A DNA stretch of 64,000 nt, taken from NCBI GenBank assembly GCA_030847615.1, contig JAUMIR010000012.1, positions 4,176,001-4,240,000 of the forward strand. Reading direction: 5' to 3'. Position numbers and translations under genes: made by a program. Positions 51,537 to 62,499 of the stretch are shown piece by piece. The notes beneath the pieces are model-generated. The model did no database searches. It worked only from the letters and a program-made list of their open reading frames with translations, and was not told the origin of the DNA. Source of the DNA: Gambelia wislizenii. Its lineage: Eukaryota > Chordata > Lepidosauria > Squamata > Crotaphytidae. Numbering within the stretch: the first letter of the stretch is position 1; the number at the start of each line of letters is the position of its first letter.

Positions 51537-51778
51537 AAGAGCCAGTGTGGCCTAGTCGTTTGGATGCTGGACTAGAAATCTGGAGACACAGGTTCAAATC
51601 CCTCCTTGCCCATGGAAACCCACTGGGTAACCTTGAGCAACTCACACTCTCTCAGCCTCAGAGGAAGGCAATAGCAAACCCCCTCTGAAGAAATCTTGCA
51701 AAGAAACCCCCCTGATCGTTTCACGTTTGGGTCACCATAAGTTACAAAGAATCTGAAGGTACACAACAACAATAACCA
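51537..51778 (+). mobile_element. tRNA-derived SINE, full length
   Basis: AGAGCCAGTGTGGCCTAGTCG, GGTTCAAATCCC, CAGCCTCAGAGGAAGGCAATAG and GAAGGTACACAACAACAATAACC. Confidence 0.88.
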
Positions 51779-52084
51779 GGCTAAAAGATGTCCCTTCTCC
51801 AACTCATTGTTGCCTGCGCTGACTGGTAGCCACTTTCCAAGGTCTTGGGCAGGAAGAAGGGTTTTTCTCTATCCCCTTCACCCTGATCCTTTTACCCTAA
51901 GATGCCAGGGATCCTTAGTAGCTGGGGCCGATTGTGCCTGTAATAGTGGTGCTTTGTCTCTGAACGATGAGTATTTTTCTGTAATACTGTACCAAGATTC
52001 TAGTCCTCGTGGTTCCATATCCTTTTAAAAAAGGAAACATCCTTATGCTGGGCCAGACTGTTAGTCTATCTAGCCTTCCTGTGA
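51779..52084. other. Intergenic, nothing recognised
   Basis: No repeat border or exon is seen. Confidence 0.4.
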
Positions 52085-52225
52085 ACGCTGGTATCAGTAG
52101 GGTGGCAAAGCCACTCTGCATTTCAGTACTAACTTTGAAAAGGCTATCCAAGGTGTTGAGCTTATTTTGGATTATTTGGATTATTTCAGCACCTTGGAGA
52201 GATCATTTTAATATTCAGGCTGATG
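52085..52225. mobile_element. MITE-F, partial
   Basis: GTATCAGTAGGGTGGCAAAG, CACTCTGCATTTCAGTACTAAC and TTCAGCACCTTGGAGAGATC. Confidence 0.5.
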
Positions 52226-52235
52226 CTCTGCAACA

Positions 52236-52850
52236 GTGACTGCAACAGCCAAAAAAAGCCAATGCAATTCTGGGCTAAATCAACAGGAACATCGTGTCCA
52301 GACTGAGGGAAGTAATAGTCCAAATCTATTCTCCTTTGGTCGGACCTCACCTGGAATACTGTGTCCAGTTCTGAATGCCACAGTTTAAGAAGGATAGTGA
52401 CAAACTGGAACATGTCCAAGGAAGGGGCGACCAAGATGATCACACAAGTCTGGAAGCCAAGTTTTATGAAGAACAGCTTAGGGAGCTGGGTACATTTAGA
52501 TTGGAGTAGACTAAGAAGTGATATGATAGCCATCTTTAAATATCTGAAGGGATGTCATGTAGGAAAGGGAGTTGGCTTGTTTTCTGCTGCTCCAGAGATT
52601 GGAACACGATCCAGTGGATTCAAATTGCAAGACAAAAGATTCCACCTAAACATTAAGAAGAACTTGCTCACTACAAGAGCTTTTCAACAGAGAAACAAAC
52701 TGCCTCAAAGGGTGGTGGACTCTCCATCATTGGAGGTCTATAAACAGAGACTGGCTGGGCATCTTTCAGGAGTGCTTTAGGTGTGTGTTCCTGCATGGCA
52801 TAGGGTTGGACTAGGTGACCCTTGTGGTCCCTTCCAACCCTAAGATTTTT
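52236..52850 (+). mobile_element. CR1 LINE 3' part, diverged
   Basis: CAATGCAATTCTGGGCTAAATC, ACCTCACCTGGAATACTGTG, then the frame FSAAPEIGTRSSG and SLEVYKQRLAGHLSGVL. Several stops precede 52361. The octamer tail is reduced to CCTAAGATT. Confidence 0.88.
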
Positions 52851-53078
52851 TTGTTGCTATGAATTCATTGGCCCACTGACATCAGAACCACTAGGCTCTG
52901 CTCATGGTGCTATCTGCTTTGACTGGGTGAGAGAGATCTTTCTTCTGTACTGACTGACATTTGATTATTCTAACAGGACATGCCAGGTTCGAACCCAAGA
53001 CTTTCTGCACAGAGAAGGTGGCAAACCCATACCTGCACTGGACTGCTTCAAAATGCAAGTTGAAAGTGCTGGCCAATA
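52851..53078. other. Unassigned spacer
   Basis: Nothing is recognised. Confidence 0.35.
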
Positions 53079-53290
53079 CAGTTGGACCCCCATATCCACT
53101 GATTCATTATCTACTGATTCAGTTGTTATGGCCAGCTCCTGTGGAATCCTGGATCTGCAGTTTAGGGTGGTGCATTTCACATTCTCAGCCAGGGAGCTCT
53201 TAGGCTTCACTAAACTACAAATTCCAGAATTCCACAGGAGGCAGCCATAGCAGTTAAAGTGGAATATTAGTGCTATAACAGTGTAGTGTG
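53079..53290. mobile_element. MITE-B left arm fused to MITE-C
   Basis: CAGTTGGACCCCCATATCC to CTACTGATTCAGT is a MITE-B start. It runs straight into CTCCTGTGGAATCCTGG and TTCCACAGGAGGCAGCC, the arms of MITE-C. The MITE-B right arm is absent. Confidence 0.72.
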
Positions 53291-53425
53291 TGCTATTTCA
53301 CTCCCAGTTCTGAAATGAACTCTCAAAGGTGCTGAAGCCAACACCCCCAAATAGTTCCAAAGGCACCTTGCACAGCCCCTTGAAAGTTCTGACTAAAACC
53401 TGGAGTGGATTACCCAACCCCAGTG
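53291..53425. mobile_element. MITE-F, partial
   Basis: CTCAAAGGTGCTGAAGCC, CCAAATAGTTCC and GAAAGTTCTGACTAAAACC. Confidence 0.55.
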
Positions 53426-53479
53426 ACACCAGGGCAACCACCTTCCACTCACCAAGTTACTTTTGGGTACCAAGTTACA

Positions 53480-53763
53480 AATGGTAAGAGCTCCAGCGAT
53501 TGGAACACAGAGCAATGGATGCAAACTCCAGGAACAGAGATTCCACCTCAACATGAGGAGGAACTTTTTGACAGTAAGAGCTGTTCGGCAGTGGAACGCA
53601 CTCCCTCGGAGCATGGTGGGGTCTCCTTCCTTGGAGGTCTTTAAACAGAGGCTGGATGGCCATCTGTCGGGGGTGCTTTGATCGTGATTTCCTGTGTGGC
53701 AGGGGGTTGGACTGGATGGCTCTCGTGGTCTCTTCCAACTCTGCAATTCTATGATTCTATGAG
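53480..53763 (+). mobile_element. CR1 3' end
   Basis: The frame QLQEQRFH-like start, then NFLTVRAVRQWNALPRSMVG and SLEVFKQRLDGHLSGVL. The tail is ATTCTATGATTCTATG. Confidence 0.9.
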
Positions 53764-53945
53764 CTGTTGGACAGGGGAATGTACTGCCTTGGAGTATGGT
53801 GGAGTCTTCTTCTTTGGAGGTTTTTCAACAGAGCCTGAATGACTATCTGTCGGGAATGCTTTAATTGGGTATTCCTGCATGGCAGGGGGTTGGACTGGAT
53901 GGCCTTTTTGGTCTCTTCCAACTCTATGATCCTGTCCTATCTAGG
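53764..53945 (+). mobile_element. CR1 3' end, second copy in series
   Basis: GAGCTGTTGGACAGGGGAATG to GGTCTCTTCCAACTCTATGATCC. It joins the octamer tail of the previous copy directly. Confidence 0.85.
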
Positions 53946-54092
53946 TGGGACTGCTTACCCTAGGCAAGCGCATATTGGATCATGGCCTAAAGTCTTTACA
54001 TCCCCTGCAAATGGCCTCCGAGGGGCTGTAGGATAAAACAGCTCCCCCAACCATAAAAAACATGGGGTGGGGGATATTTTTTTAAAAAAATA

Positions 54093-54322
54093 CAGTTGTC
54101 CCTTCATAGTTGCTGGGGTTTGGTTCCAGGACCCCCGTGGATACCAAAATCCATGAACACTCAAGTCCCATGATATGCAATGGCATAGCAAAATGGTGTC
54201 CCTTCTATAAGATGGCAAAATCAAGCTTTGCTTTTTGGATTCTTATTTTTTTAAAGAATATTTTCAAGCCCTGAATACTTAAATCCGTGGATACCAGATC
54301 CGTGGATACGGGGGGACAACGG
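54093..54322 (+). mobile_element. MITE-A bordering a GC-rich block
   Basis: CAGTTGTCCCTTCATAGTTGC to GGGGGACAACGG. The last bases of the right end are mutated (CGG for CTG), and it runs straight into GTCGCGGAACTGGGCGCTG. Confidence 0.82.
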
Positions 54323-55560
54323 TCGCGGAACTGGGCGCTGCAGGAGACCGAGGCAGCCTCTAGGCGGCGCTGCATCCCCTTTAAAGCCTGGGCGCCGCTC
54401 TCTCGCCCTGCCTTTCCAACTCGGTGCTGTTTAATTAACGTGCAAATTGGGTAGATTAAATGACTCTAAATAATTAGCCACAGATCCTATAAACAGGATA
54501 ACATATTTAATTAAGCAGCGATATAGATTTTGGAAACTGTTAATGTCTCTCCAGAACGGTTCCTTTAGATCTCTCCTTTTTTCCTTCCAACTTCAAAACA
54601 AGATATTTTTCTCCCTTTCATTAAAAAGAAAAACACACCAGGCACACAAAACAACCCATCCAAAACGTGGTTTTTTAAAAACCTCCCCTTGCCTTTTAAC
54701 GACATTATTTTAAAAATAAAATAAAATAAAGGTCCAGGAAATCCATTCCATTAAGAAACACTTTATGCAGGAAAGAAAACTTTGGCTAGGAACTTTTTGT
54801 CCTGGGCAAAGGGTTGTCAAGATTATAAATATTGTTTTCTTGGGAGAAGGAATGAAAAAAAAATGTGGTTTATTTGGGGAGGGGGAGACGGAGTGTGGTG
54901 TTGGTGGTGGGAGGGGAAAGAAAACAGAAAGGCAGTGCAAGGGGGTAAGGTAAGTGAATAAAAAAATCCAATTTCATTATATCAATCAAATTTAATTGGC
55001 AATTTGTATAAGCAATGACCAGTCTGGCTTTAGGTAAAAACTATTAGAGGGAAAGGGAGGAAAGGAGGGGGAAAAAAAATTCGGGTTGCTACTAAAAATA
55101 AATAAATAAATAAAAAATGCTTGGTTACTTAATTAGTGTCTGAAACTGCAGAGGGAAAAAAGATCCAGAGATTTACTTTCTACAAAGAGCGAGCCGCGCA
55201 GACAATTCATTAGGCAGGCGGCTTGTAAATTAGAGCTAAGTTAACCTGATTTCCCTTAATTAAAACATCTTTCCTCGTTTACGATGTGGATATAAGTAGA
55301 TCTCCAGGGTGTTGAATTCTCTACAACAGCAGATGGTCAAGCTAGAAGCAGATAATAGCGAACGCGTTGCGCAGAGCAGATCCGAACAACGTGAGCGGGC
55401 GACCCCGGGCAGGATTAGCATTCAAGGCCGGCCAAGAGCGCTTAACCCGGGCCAGGGAGGGGTGGGTTGGGGGGGGGCTAGAAATTGGGGACCCCTGATA
55501 GGGAAGGGAGGGGGAGGAAAGAAACTGTCCCCCCAAAAAAAGGGGGGTTAGGAGGATGAC
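54323..55560. promoter_or_regulatory. Large repeat-poor block, strong candidate regulatory element cluster
   Basis: The block shows TTTAATTAACGTGCAAATTGG, AAATGACTCTAAATAATTAG, ATTTAATTAAGCAGCGATATAG, ATATCAATCAAATTTAATTGG and GACAATTCATTAGGCAGGCGG. The latter parts are CpG-bearing (AGCGAACGCGTTGCGCAG). Dense TAATTA cores, TGATTG-type and CDX-like TTTATA motifs without any open frame fit a developmental enhancer. The conservation claim is inference from sequence character. Confidence 0.5.
55455..55477 (+). other. G-quadruplex motif
   Basis: Four G-tracts (3, 4, 3 and 9 G) are separated by single A, T and TT loops, which meets the standard G4 pattern. Confidence 0.75.
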
Positions 55561-55714
55561 ACACAACAGAGCCCCCCCCCAACTCCCCAGCCTCCTCCAA
55601 GGAGGAGTGTAACGAGAAAGGCTCGTTATGTAACGACGTTGGGAAAAGAGGAGCCCCTTCGCCCTTGCTCAAGGAGAGATATACAGTACATGATTTTCTA
55701 TAAATATACAGAAA

Positions 55715-56090
55715 GGACCCTTGTCCCTCCATATCCACGGATTTTGGTATCCACGGCTTGGAAATATTCTTTAAAAAACAATCATCCCAAAAAGCAAACC
55801 TTGATTTTGCCATCTTATTACATAAGGGACACCATGTTGCTATGCCATTGCATATACAGCTGTCCCTCCATATTCACAGATTTGGTATCCACAGATATAA
55901 GTATCCACGGCTTGGAAATATTCTTTAATAAACAATCATCCCAAAAAGCAAACCTTGATTTCACCATCTTATTACATAAGGGACACCATTTTGCTATGCC
56001 ATTGCATATAATGGGACTTGAGTATTCACGGATTTTGGGATCCATGGAAGGCCCTGGAACCAAACCCCAGCCAATATGAAGGGACAACTG
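55715..56090 (-). mobile_element. MITE-A with two internal units
   Basis: It starts CCTTGTCCCTCCATATCC (outer bases lost). A new left end (CAGCTGTCCCTCCATATTC) occurs at 55857, and the element closes with GGGACAACTG. Confidence 0.8.
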
Positions 56091-56700
56091 TATCTATATC
56101 TATATAGAAAGTATACCTATCTATATCTATCTATCTATATAGAAAGTATATATATACAGTTGTCCCTTTATATTTGCTGGGGTTTGGTTCCAGGACCCCC
56201 GTGGATACCAAAATCCGTGAATACTCAAGTCCCATTCTATGCAATGGCAGAGCAAAAGGGTGTCCCTTCTATAAGATGGCAAAATGAAGGTTTGCTTTTT
56301 GGAGTGTTATTTTTTTTGAGAATATTTTCAAGATGTGAATACTTAAATCTGTGGATACCAAATCCGTGGATACGGAGAGACAACTGTAGCTATATAGAAA
56401 GTATATTTATCTCTATCAAAAGTATATCTCTCTATATCTATCTATCTATATAAAGTATATCTATATCAAAAGTCTATCTATCTATCTCTATCTATCTATC
56501 TATCTATCTATATAGAAAGTATATCTATATCAAAAGTATCTCTCTCTCTCTATCCAAAGTATATATGTATCCATATCTATTATCAAAAGTACAGTATATC
56601 TATATCAAAAGTATATATGTATTTATATCTATCTATTATCAAAAGTATATTTATATAGAAAGTATATCTATCTATATCTATCTATCTATACACACACAGA
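56091..56700 (+). repeat. (CTAT)n array with AGAAAGTATA spacers
   Basis: Runs of CTATCTATCTAT alternate with ATAGAAAGTATATC and ATCAAAAGTATA spacers. A complete MITE-A sits inside it at 56157-56386. Confidence 0.85.
56157..56386 (+). mobile_element. MITE-A, complete copy
   Basis: CAGTTGTCCCTTTATATTTGC to GAGACAACTG, flanked by TA. Confidence 0.87.
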
Positions 56701-56730
56701 CACACACACCCTACCCACACAACGGTCAGT

Positions 56731-56826
56731 CAAAGTTGTGATTGTAAGCACCTGGGGGGGAGGGGAGACTTGATATTATTTATCAAGTCTCCACCTGCAA
56801 GGTGCTTACAATCACAACTTCGACTG
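56731..56826. repeat. Two-level hairpin
   Basis: Outer arms AGTCAAAGTTGTGATTGTAAG and CTTACAATCACAACTTCGACT pair with two mismatches. Nested inside, GGAGACTTGATAT and ATCAAGTCTCC form a second stem around TATTT. Together they could extrude a ~96-bp cruciform. Confidence 0.8.
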
Positions 56827-57004
56827 ATCATTAGATATCACATTTCCCATTGCTGAAGGATAAATGCATGTCTTAACAGGCGTGTGTGCGTGCACAGACA
56901 TATATATTAGCCTCTGTCCTGAAAGTGCTTACAATCATAAATTCGATCATTCACTATGCAAAGCATTATACTTAGCATTTCCTAATGCTAAGGGATTAAT
57001 TCAT

Positions 57005-57062
57005 GCCTATATATATATATATATCTCCATCTCCATCTCCATCTCCATCTCCATCTCCATCC
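57005..57062 (+). repeat. (AT)n then (ATCTCC)n
   Basis: A TATATA run is followed by six CATCTC hexamers, giving a spurious alternating Met-Glu frame on the minus strand. Confidence 0.9.
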
Positions 57063-57362
57063 ATAGACTTATGTATATATGCAGAGAGAGACAGTCTCTT
57101 CCCCCAAGGTGCCTACAATCACAATTTCTGCTTTTCATTATAGGTAGCATTTCCCATTGCTGAAGGACCAATACATGTCTTAACAGGTGCACACACACAC
57201 ACAGATATATATATATATATATATACTCTGCCCCGAAGGTGCTTACAATCATAAATTCGACCATTCATGATGTGTCAAATTATATTTAGCATTTCTTATT
57301 GCTCAAGGATTAATACATGAGTAGACCCATGCACACTTATATGTATATACAGAGAGAGAGAG

Positions 57363-57804
57363 AATAGGAGATGTTATTTATATTGAGCAGATTGCAGCAA
57401 AGTCCCCATGCATCATGAGCTTCTGATACAAAACAGGACACAAAACATGCAGGATGCTCCACTAAAGTTATAAAGCAGAACTTACATTTATTATGGCAGA
57501 AGATGCATCTTAGATAGGGAAAACAGATAGATAGAAGAGAGTTATCTAACTTGGAAGAGTTCCTAAAGCTGACTCTCATGTGTGGATGTAAGGCATTTTG
57601 GGGCTGATCTGCCTCATGTCATTGGCTTCTAGCTTCTTATACAAAGAGTTGTAAAACACTAAAAGCTTCTTGGAGTAAAAGAGGTGGGTGAATGGGAGAG
57701 TGACTTCTACATGAATCAGGAAGTAAACACACATCACACACACACACACACACAAGAGAGAGAGAGAGCTGTAAACAAGCTTTGGTGCTTCTTCACTTCC
57801 AACA
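57363..57804 (-). mobile_element. Solo LTR, third copy (inverted)
   Basis: The inverse of the 47.0 and 50.2 kb LTRs: TAGGAGATGTTATTTATATTG at the left and CACTTCCAACA at the right. GAGAG flanks both sides (57358-57362 and 57805-57809), but the flanks are GA-rich, so the duplication is weak evidence. It contains its own (CA)n and (GA)n runs near 57740-57768. Confidence 0.75.
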
Positions 57805-57917
57805 GAGAGAGAGAGAGAGAGACTCTTCTCCCCAAGGTGCCTACAATCACAATTTCAGCTGTTCATTATAGGTAGTATTTTCCATTGCTAAGGATGAATA
57901 CATGGCTTTAATATATA

Positions 57918-58146
57918 CAATTGTCCCTCCACATTCACGGATTTGACATTCACGGATTTAAGTATTCACGGCTTGAAAATATTCTTTAAAAAATAATAAT
58001 CCAAAAAAGCAAACCTTGATTTTGTCATCTGATATAAGGGACCCCATTTTGGTGTGACATTGCATAGAATGGGACTTGAGCATTCACAGATTTTGGTATC
58101 CATGGGGGTCCCAGAACCAAACACCAGGACTGCGAAGGGACAACTG
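57918..58146 (-). mobile_element. MITE-A, complete copy
   Basis: CAATTGTCCCTCCACATTC to GGGACAACTG, with TA on the left. The right flank is a (TG)n run. Confidence 0.82.
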
Positions 58147-58254
58147 TGTGTGTGTGTGTGTACACACACACACACATATATAGAATATTTTATATAATAT
58201 ATGCAATATATAAAAGTATATATATATATATATATATATATGAACATCATTCGT

Positions 58255-58323
<69 letters not shown>

Positions 58324-58385
58324 TAAAAAGCAAAGGAATAGCACTTCTCCCAAATTTGTCTTGAATCCCAGAAGGATGTAGTTAA

Positions 58386-58419
<34 letters not shown>

Positions 58420-58420
58420 T
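58146..58420 (+). repeat. Compound microsatellites
   Basis: (TG)n at 58146-58160, (AT)n near 58215-58242, (GT)n(GA)n at 58252-58320 and (CT)n(CA)n at 58389-58419. Confidence 0.92.
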
Positions 58421-58625
58421 GAAGCAGTTAACAAACAGAACTAAACAATATAACATGAGCAAAACATGTGTCTATAAAATGTCTGCCCCAAGGTGCTTAC
58501 AATAATAAATTCGACTATTCATTATATGTAATGTTATTCACCTCTCTCTCTGCCTCTGCCTCTCTCTCCATAGAGGGCTCTGCCCGCAAGGTGCTTACAA
58601 TAACACATTGGATTTGGGGCCTAGA

Positions 58626-59084
58626 GACAATGGGGCAGAGATGGAAGCGGCTGGCCCCACCCCGCAGAAAATTCCCCTTAGGACAGCAGTCTGTTTTCAA
58701 TAATGGCTCAGCTCTACTACTAACAGCCCCCCATCTACCCCAATGGTGGAATCAAATGGTTATTCTTCAGCCTCCTTTCATCTTCTGGCCTACCTTTTCA
58801 GGCTGTTGTGAGAATTACAAGAAGAGGCCATACTTGAAGGGCTTTGGCCTACATTACCTATATCAAAGTGAGGCTTAATATAAGGATATAATGATTACAA
58901 TGGAGACAAGAGACTTATTGTTGCTGGGGTTCTTGTAGGCCTTTTCAAATTCTGGACTTGCAAGGGGATCTGTTTTAAGTGGTCCTATGTATCCTTTCCC
59001 TTCAAAAGGAGCCAAGCACAGCCCTGTGACTTTTGGAGCAATTCCCATGCCATTTTTTTTCCAGAATGGGGGTTATGAATTCTC
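58626..59084. other. Intergenic, no gene seen
   Basis: The frame at 58468-58878 has no recognisable domain. No repeat border is visible. Confidence 0.4.
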
Positions 59085-59250
59085 TAACACACAATGTCTC
59101 TAACACACATTGGAAACTGCTTAATGCAGTGTCAATGTGTAAATTGCTATTGCTTTAAAAAAAAACAATTTGTAAGCTGCTCTGATAGCCTTGTGGCTGA
59201 AGAGCAGGGTATGAATAAATAAATAAATAAATAAATAAAAATAAAAAATG
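59085..59250 (+). mobile_element. LINE/SINE 3' tail
   Basis: CACACATTGGAAACTGCTTAA, TTTGTAAGCTGCTCTGATAGC and GCAGGGTATGAATAAATAAA, then (AATA)n. It is the plus-strand counterpart of 25.96-26.10 kb. Confidence 0.72.
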
Positions 59251-59459
59251 AATTCCCCTTCCTTGATGAAGCCACTGTTATTGCATTGAATCCTAGCTAA
59301 ACTTACTGTGCTATGTGAACCAGAACAGAAATTGGGGCGGGTGAGAGGGAAATTGCATGGAAACTGAAAGAGAAATTTGGGTGAGTGGCTGGCTGGGTGA
59401 GACAGAAACTCTGAAGAAATAGGAGTTGAAAGGGTCTTGGAAAGAATCCATCCTTAAAA

Positions 59460-59815
59460 TTTATAGTATGAGTAATTTATAGGAGAGTACTTTGGAAAAA
59501 AAATACTTCCAAGTACTCCCCCCAGCAAAGTACTATACTATTATTGCAATAATTACTATACTGATTACTAAAAGTAGTATAGTAGTATAATAGTAAAGTA
59601 CTATTATAAGTACTTTATAGTTTAGTTTTTTTAGTGTACAATTTTTCTAGAATTTTTCAACATGGTCTACTAGAAATTACTATAATTACTATACTGTAAG
59701 TACTGTATTGCAGTATACTAATAGTATACTTAATAAAGTACTTTTATACCTGCTATAGATACTTATGGTATAGTAATTTTTAAAAAGTATTCTTTTTTTT
59801 TCAAAATTAAAAAAA
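59460..59815. repeat. Low-complexity ACTAT/TAGT stretch
   Basis: Irregular repeats of TACTATA, AGTAGTATAG and AAGTACT include several short palindromes. No phase or unit can be fixed. Confidence 0.7.
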
Positions 59816-59879
59816 AATCAGAATCCAGACACCTAGCCAATCTCTCTCTCTCTCCAGCCACTTGATATACCCCTGACTA

Positions 59880-60356
59880 TAGAAAACACGTGTCCGATTA
59901 AGCGTTGATGGCAGTGAGAAAGCCACAAGAGGCTCTCTTGAGATGTGTGGTGTGAGGGTCCTTCTTTTGAAAAAAAAAATGCTGTTTTAAAGAGAGGCTA
60001 AAATGTAAATGGGAAAAACAAACCCCGTCGAAAGTCTTTCTGGCCAATAAGAAGGCTGCAAAGCGCAGGGGAAAGTCTTCGCTGTCTAAGCCGCTTTCAC
60101 ACGTGACGCCCGTGATCTCGGTCCCGTTCAAAGGGAAAACATCCCAGCAAAGGCTTGGCAGGATTTCTTACAACAGGACGACAGGAGGAGAAAGGACTCC
60201 GTGGCATCAGCCGCAAGGTCCGCTTGAAGTGCCACTTGGCTACTAACTGTTTCAAAAGTCTGAAGAGACTTCTCCTGTCTGTGACAGGCATTCACACGTA
60301 ACACAGTCACTAGCAACCCGTGTCTGTCCTCGGGGCTGGGCCTGGAAGCCGAAACC
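59880..60356. promoter_or_regulatory. CpG-bearing unique block left of the pyrimidine tract
   Basis: TTTCTGGCCAATAAGAAGG (CCAAT), CACACGTGACGCCCGTGATC and CGTGTCTGTCCTCGGGGCTGG. There is no open frame with a known domain. It could be a promoter or enhancer; I have no transcript evidence. Confidence 0.4.
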
Positions 60357-61700
60357 TGGCCCTCCTCCTCCTCCTCCTCTTCTTTTTATTTTCTCCTCCT
60401 CCTCCTCCTTCTCTTCTTCTTCTTCCTCCTCTTCTTTTTCTTCCCTCCTCCTCCTCTTTCTCTTCTTTTCCTCTCCTCCATCGCTTCCACCTCCTTTTCT
60501 TCTTCTTCTTCTCCTCTCCTCCATCTCTTCCTCCTCTTCTTCTTCATCCTCTTCTTTTTCTTCTCTCCTCCTTCTCTTCTTCTCTCCTCCTCCTTCTTTT
60601 CTCCTTCTTCTCTCCTCCCTTCTCCTCCTCTTTTTCTTCTCTCCTCCTCCTTCTCTTCTTCTCCTCTCCTCCTTCCTCCTTCTCTTCTTTTTATTCTCTC
60701 CTCCTTCTCTTCTTCTCCTCCTCCTCTCCTCCTCCTCCTTTTCCCCTTCTTACCTGCTCCTCCTCCTCCTCTTCTTCTTTTTCTTCTTCCTCTTCTTTTT
60801 CTTCTCTCCTCCTCCTCTCCTCCATCTCTTCCTCCTCCACCTCCTTCTCTTCTTCTTCTTCTTCTTCTTCTCCTCTCCTCCTTCTCTTCCTCCTCTTCAT
60901 CTTCATCCTCTTCTTCTTCTTCCTCTTCTTTTTCTTGTCTCCTCCACCTCCTTCTCTTCTTCTTTTTCTTCTCTCCTCCTCCTCTTCCTCCTCCTCTTCT
61001 TCTTCTTTCCTCCTTCTTTCCTCCTCCTTCTCCTTCTCTTCTTTTTCTTCTTCCTCTTCTTTTTCTTCTCTCCTCCTCCTCTCCTCCATCTCTTCCTCCT
61101 CCACCTCCTTCTCTTCTTCTTCTTCTTCTTCTTCTCCTCTCCTCCTTCTCTTCCTCCTCTTCATCTTCATCCTCTTCTTCTTCTTCCTCTTCTTTTTCTT
61201 GTCTCCTCCACCTCCTTCTCTTCTTCTTTTTCTTCTCTCCTCCTCCTCTTCCTCCTCCTCTTCTTCTTCTTTCCTCCTTCTTTCCTCCTCCTTCTCCTTC
61301 TCTTCTTTTTCTTCCTGCTCCTCTTCTTCTTCTCCTCTCCTCCTTCTCTTCCTCCTCTTCATCTTCATCCTCTTCTTCTTCTTCCTCTTCTTTTTCTTGT
61401 CTCCTCCACCTCCTTCTCTTCTTCTTTTTCTTCTCTCCTCCTCTTCTTCCTCCTCCTCTTCTTCTTCTTTCCTCCTTCTTTCCTCCTTCTTCTTTCCTCC
61501 TCCTCTTCATCTTCATCCTCTTCTTCTTCTTCCTCTTCTTCTTCTCCTCTCCTCCATCTCTTCCTCCTCTTCTTTTTCTTCTCTCCTCCTCGTCTTCCTC
61601 CTCCTCCTTCTTCTTTCCTCCTCCTTCTTTCTTCCTTCTTCTCCTTCTCCTCTTCTTCTTCTCCTCTTCTTCTCTCCTCCTCCTCCTCTTCCTTCTCCTC
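60357..61700 (+). repeat. 1.3-kb (CTC/CTT)n polypyrimidine tract
   Basis: Almost pure pyrimidine on the plus strand. A 264-bp higher-order period links CTCCTCCATCTC at 60817 and 61081, and CTTCATCTTCATCC at 60895 and 61159. Further copies of the latter lie at 61357 and 61505. The 535- and 376-residue frames are runs of Ser/Leu/Phe or Glu/Arg/Lys codons and are not genes. Mirror-repeat pyrimidine DNA of this kind can form triplex H-DNA. Confidence 0.93.
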
Positions 61701-62499
61701 CTGAGAAGCAGAATCCCAAGTCCAGCTTCCTTCTGGGAAGGGCGTCACTTCCAAGCTCCCGGTTCAGAGGGCTTCAGGACTCCAGGCAGATAAAACTCTC
61801 GCGCGCATCTCCTTCCGAGTGGGTAGAGGAAAGGCTGCATCCCCACGCGTGCCATCGGCCGTGGAGGACACGGAGGCGAAGAGACACGGCCTGCCAGGGA
61901 TGCCCTCCCACCCGCTCTCCTTTCTAAACCGAATCCTCCAAGAAACGTACAGCCTGTGAGATCTAAAAACCGGTGTGGGTGTGTATCCTCTAGGAATTAT
62001 GCCATCCTCAGAAAACGGGAGCTTTGACGCGTGACACCCTTTTTTTCATGCTTGCTTTTATAGAAAAGGCCTACGTGTTTTCTCCCGGCTGGTGGATGCG
62101 CACGTGTGGATGTGGCTAATCCGGATCGTAAACAAACCACCGGCGGCCGGGATTAAATCTAAACGCGTAGTGGGATGGAGTGCAGAGGAACGTGGAAACT
62201 GACCTTTCCGTGTTGGGTTTCAACCACTTGAGAGAAGTGACCCTCCGTTTGACTTGGGAGCAAAGCCCATGGTGCTGAAATGAAGGGGTTTTACATAGGG
62301 GTGTGTGTGGGGGGGGGATAAGGGTGTGTGTAAGAGGTCGGCCATGAACCTAAACTTGATGGGAACTCTTTGGGTCACCCTGGAGTAAGTCGTTTGAAGA
62401 AGCGGAGTGGGCCTAAGGCCATCCGCTGGTCAAACTAGTGAAAATGGAGTTTTTCTGCAAGATTTCCAGGTCGGGAGCTGAGCGAGCCTGCCCTTCCCG
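61701..62499. promoter_or_regulatory. CpG-rich unique block
   Basis: CTCTCGCGCGCATCTCCTTCC, CCCCACGCGTGCCATCGGCC, GATGCGCACGTGTGG (E box CACGTG) and CTAATCCGGATCGTAAAC. It is repeat-free with no recognised exon. Confidence 0.42.

Larger units (their letters stand above)
56720..58625 (+). repeat. Degenerate tandem array of GGTGCTTACAATCA units
   Basis: The phrase AAGGTGCTTACAATCAxAAxTTCGA recurs near 56804, 56926, 57105, 57236, 57833, 58492 and 58589. It is usually followed by TTTCCCATTGCTGAAGGA and a CACACA/TATATA run. The array is broken by an LTR (57363-57804) and a MITE-A (57918-58146). Confidence 0.75.

Noticed and set aside
47040..57804. A provirus between the LTR copies
   Set aside because: Each LTR has its own flanking duplication, and no gag, pol or env coding lies between them. 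They are independent solo LTRs.
60320..61927. 535-residue open frame (and 376-residue minus frame)
   Set aside because: It is a Ser/Leu/Phe or Glu/Arg/Lys run caused by the pyrimidine tract. It has no domain, and composition explains the absence of stops.
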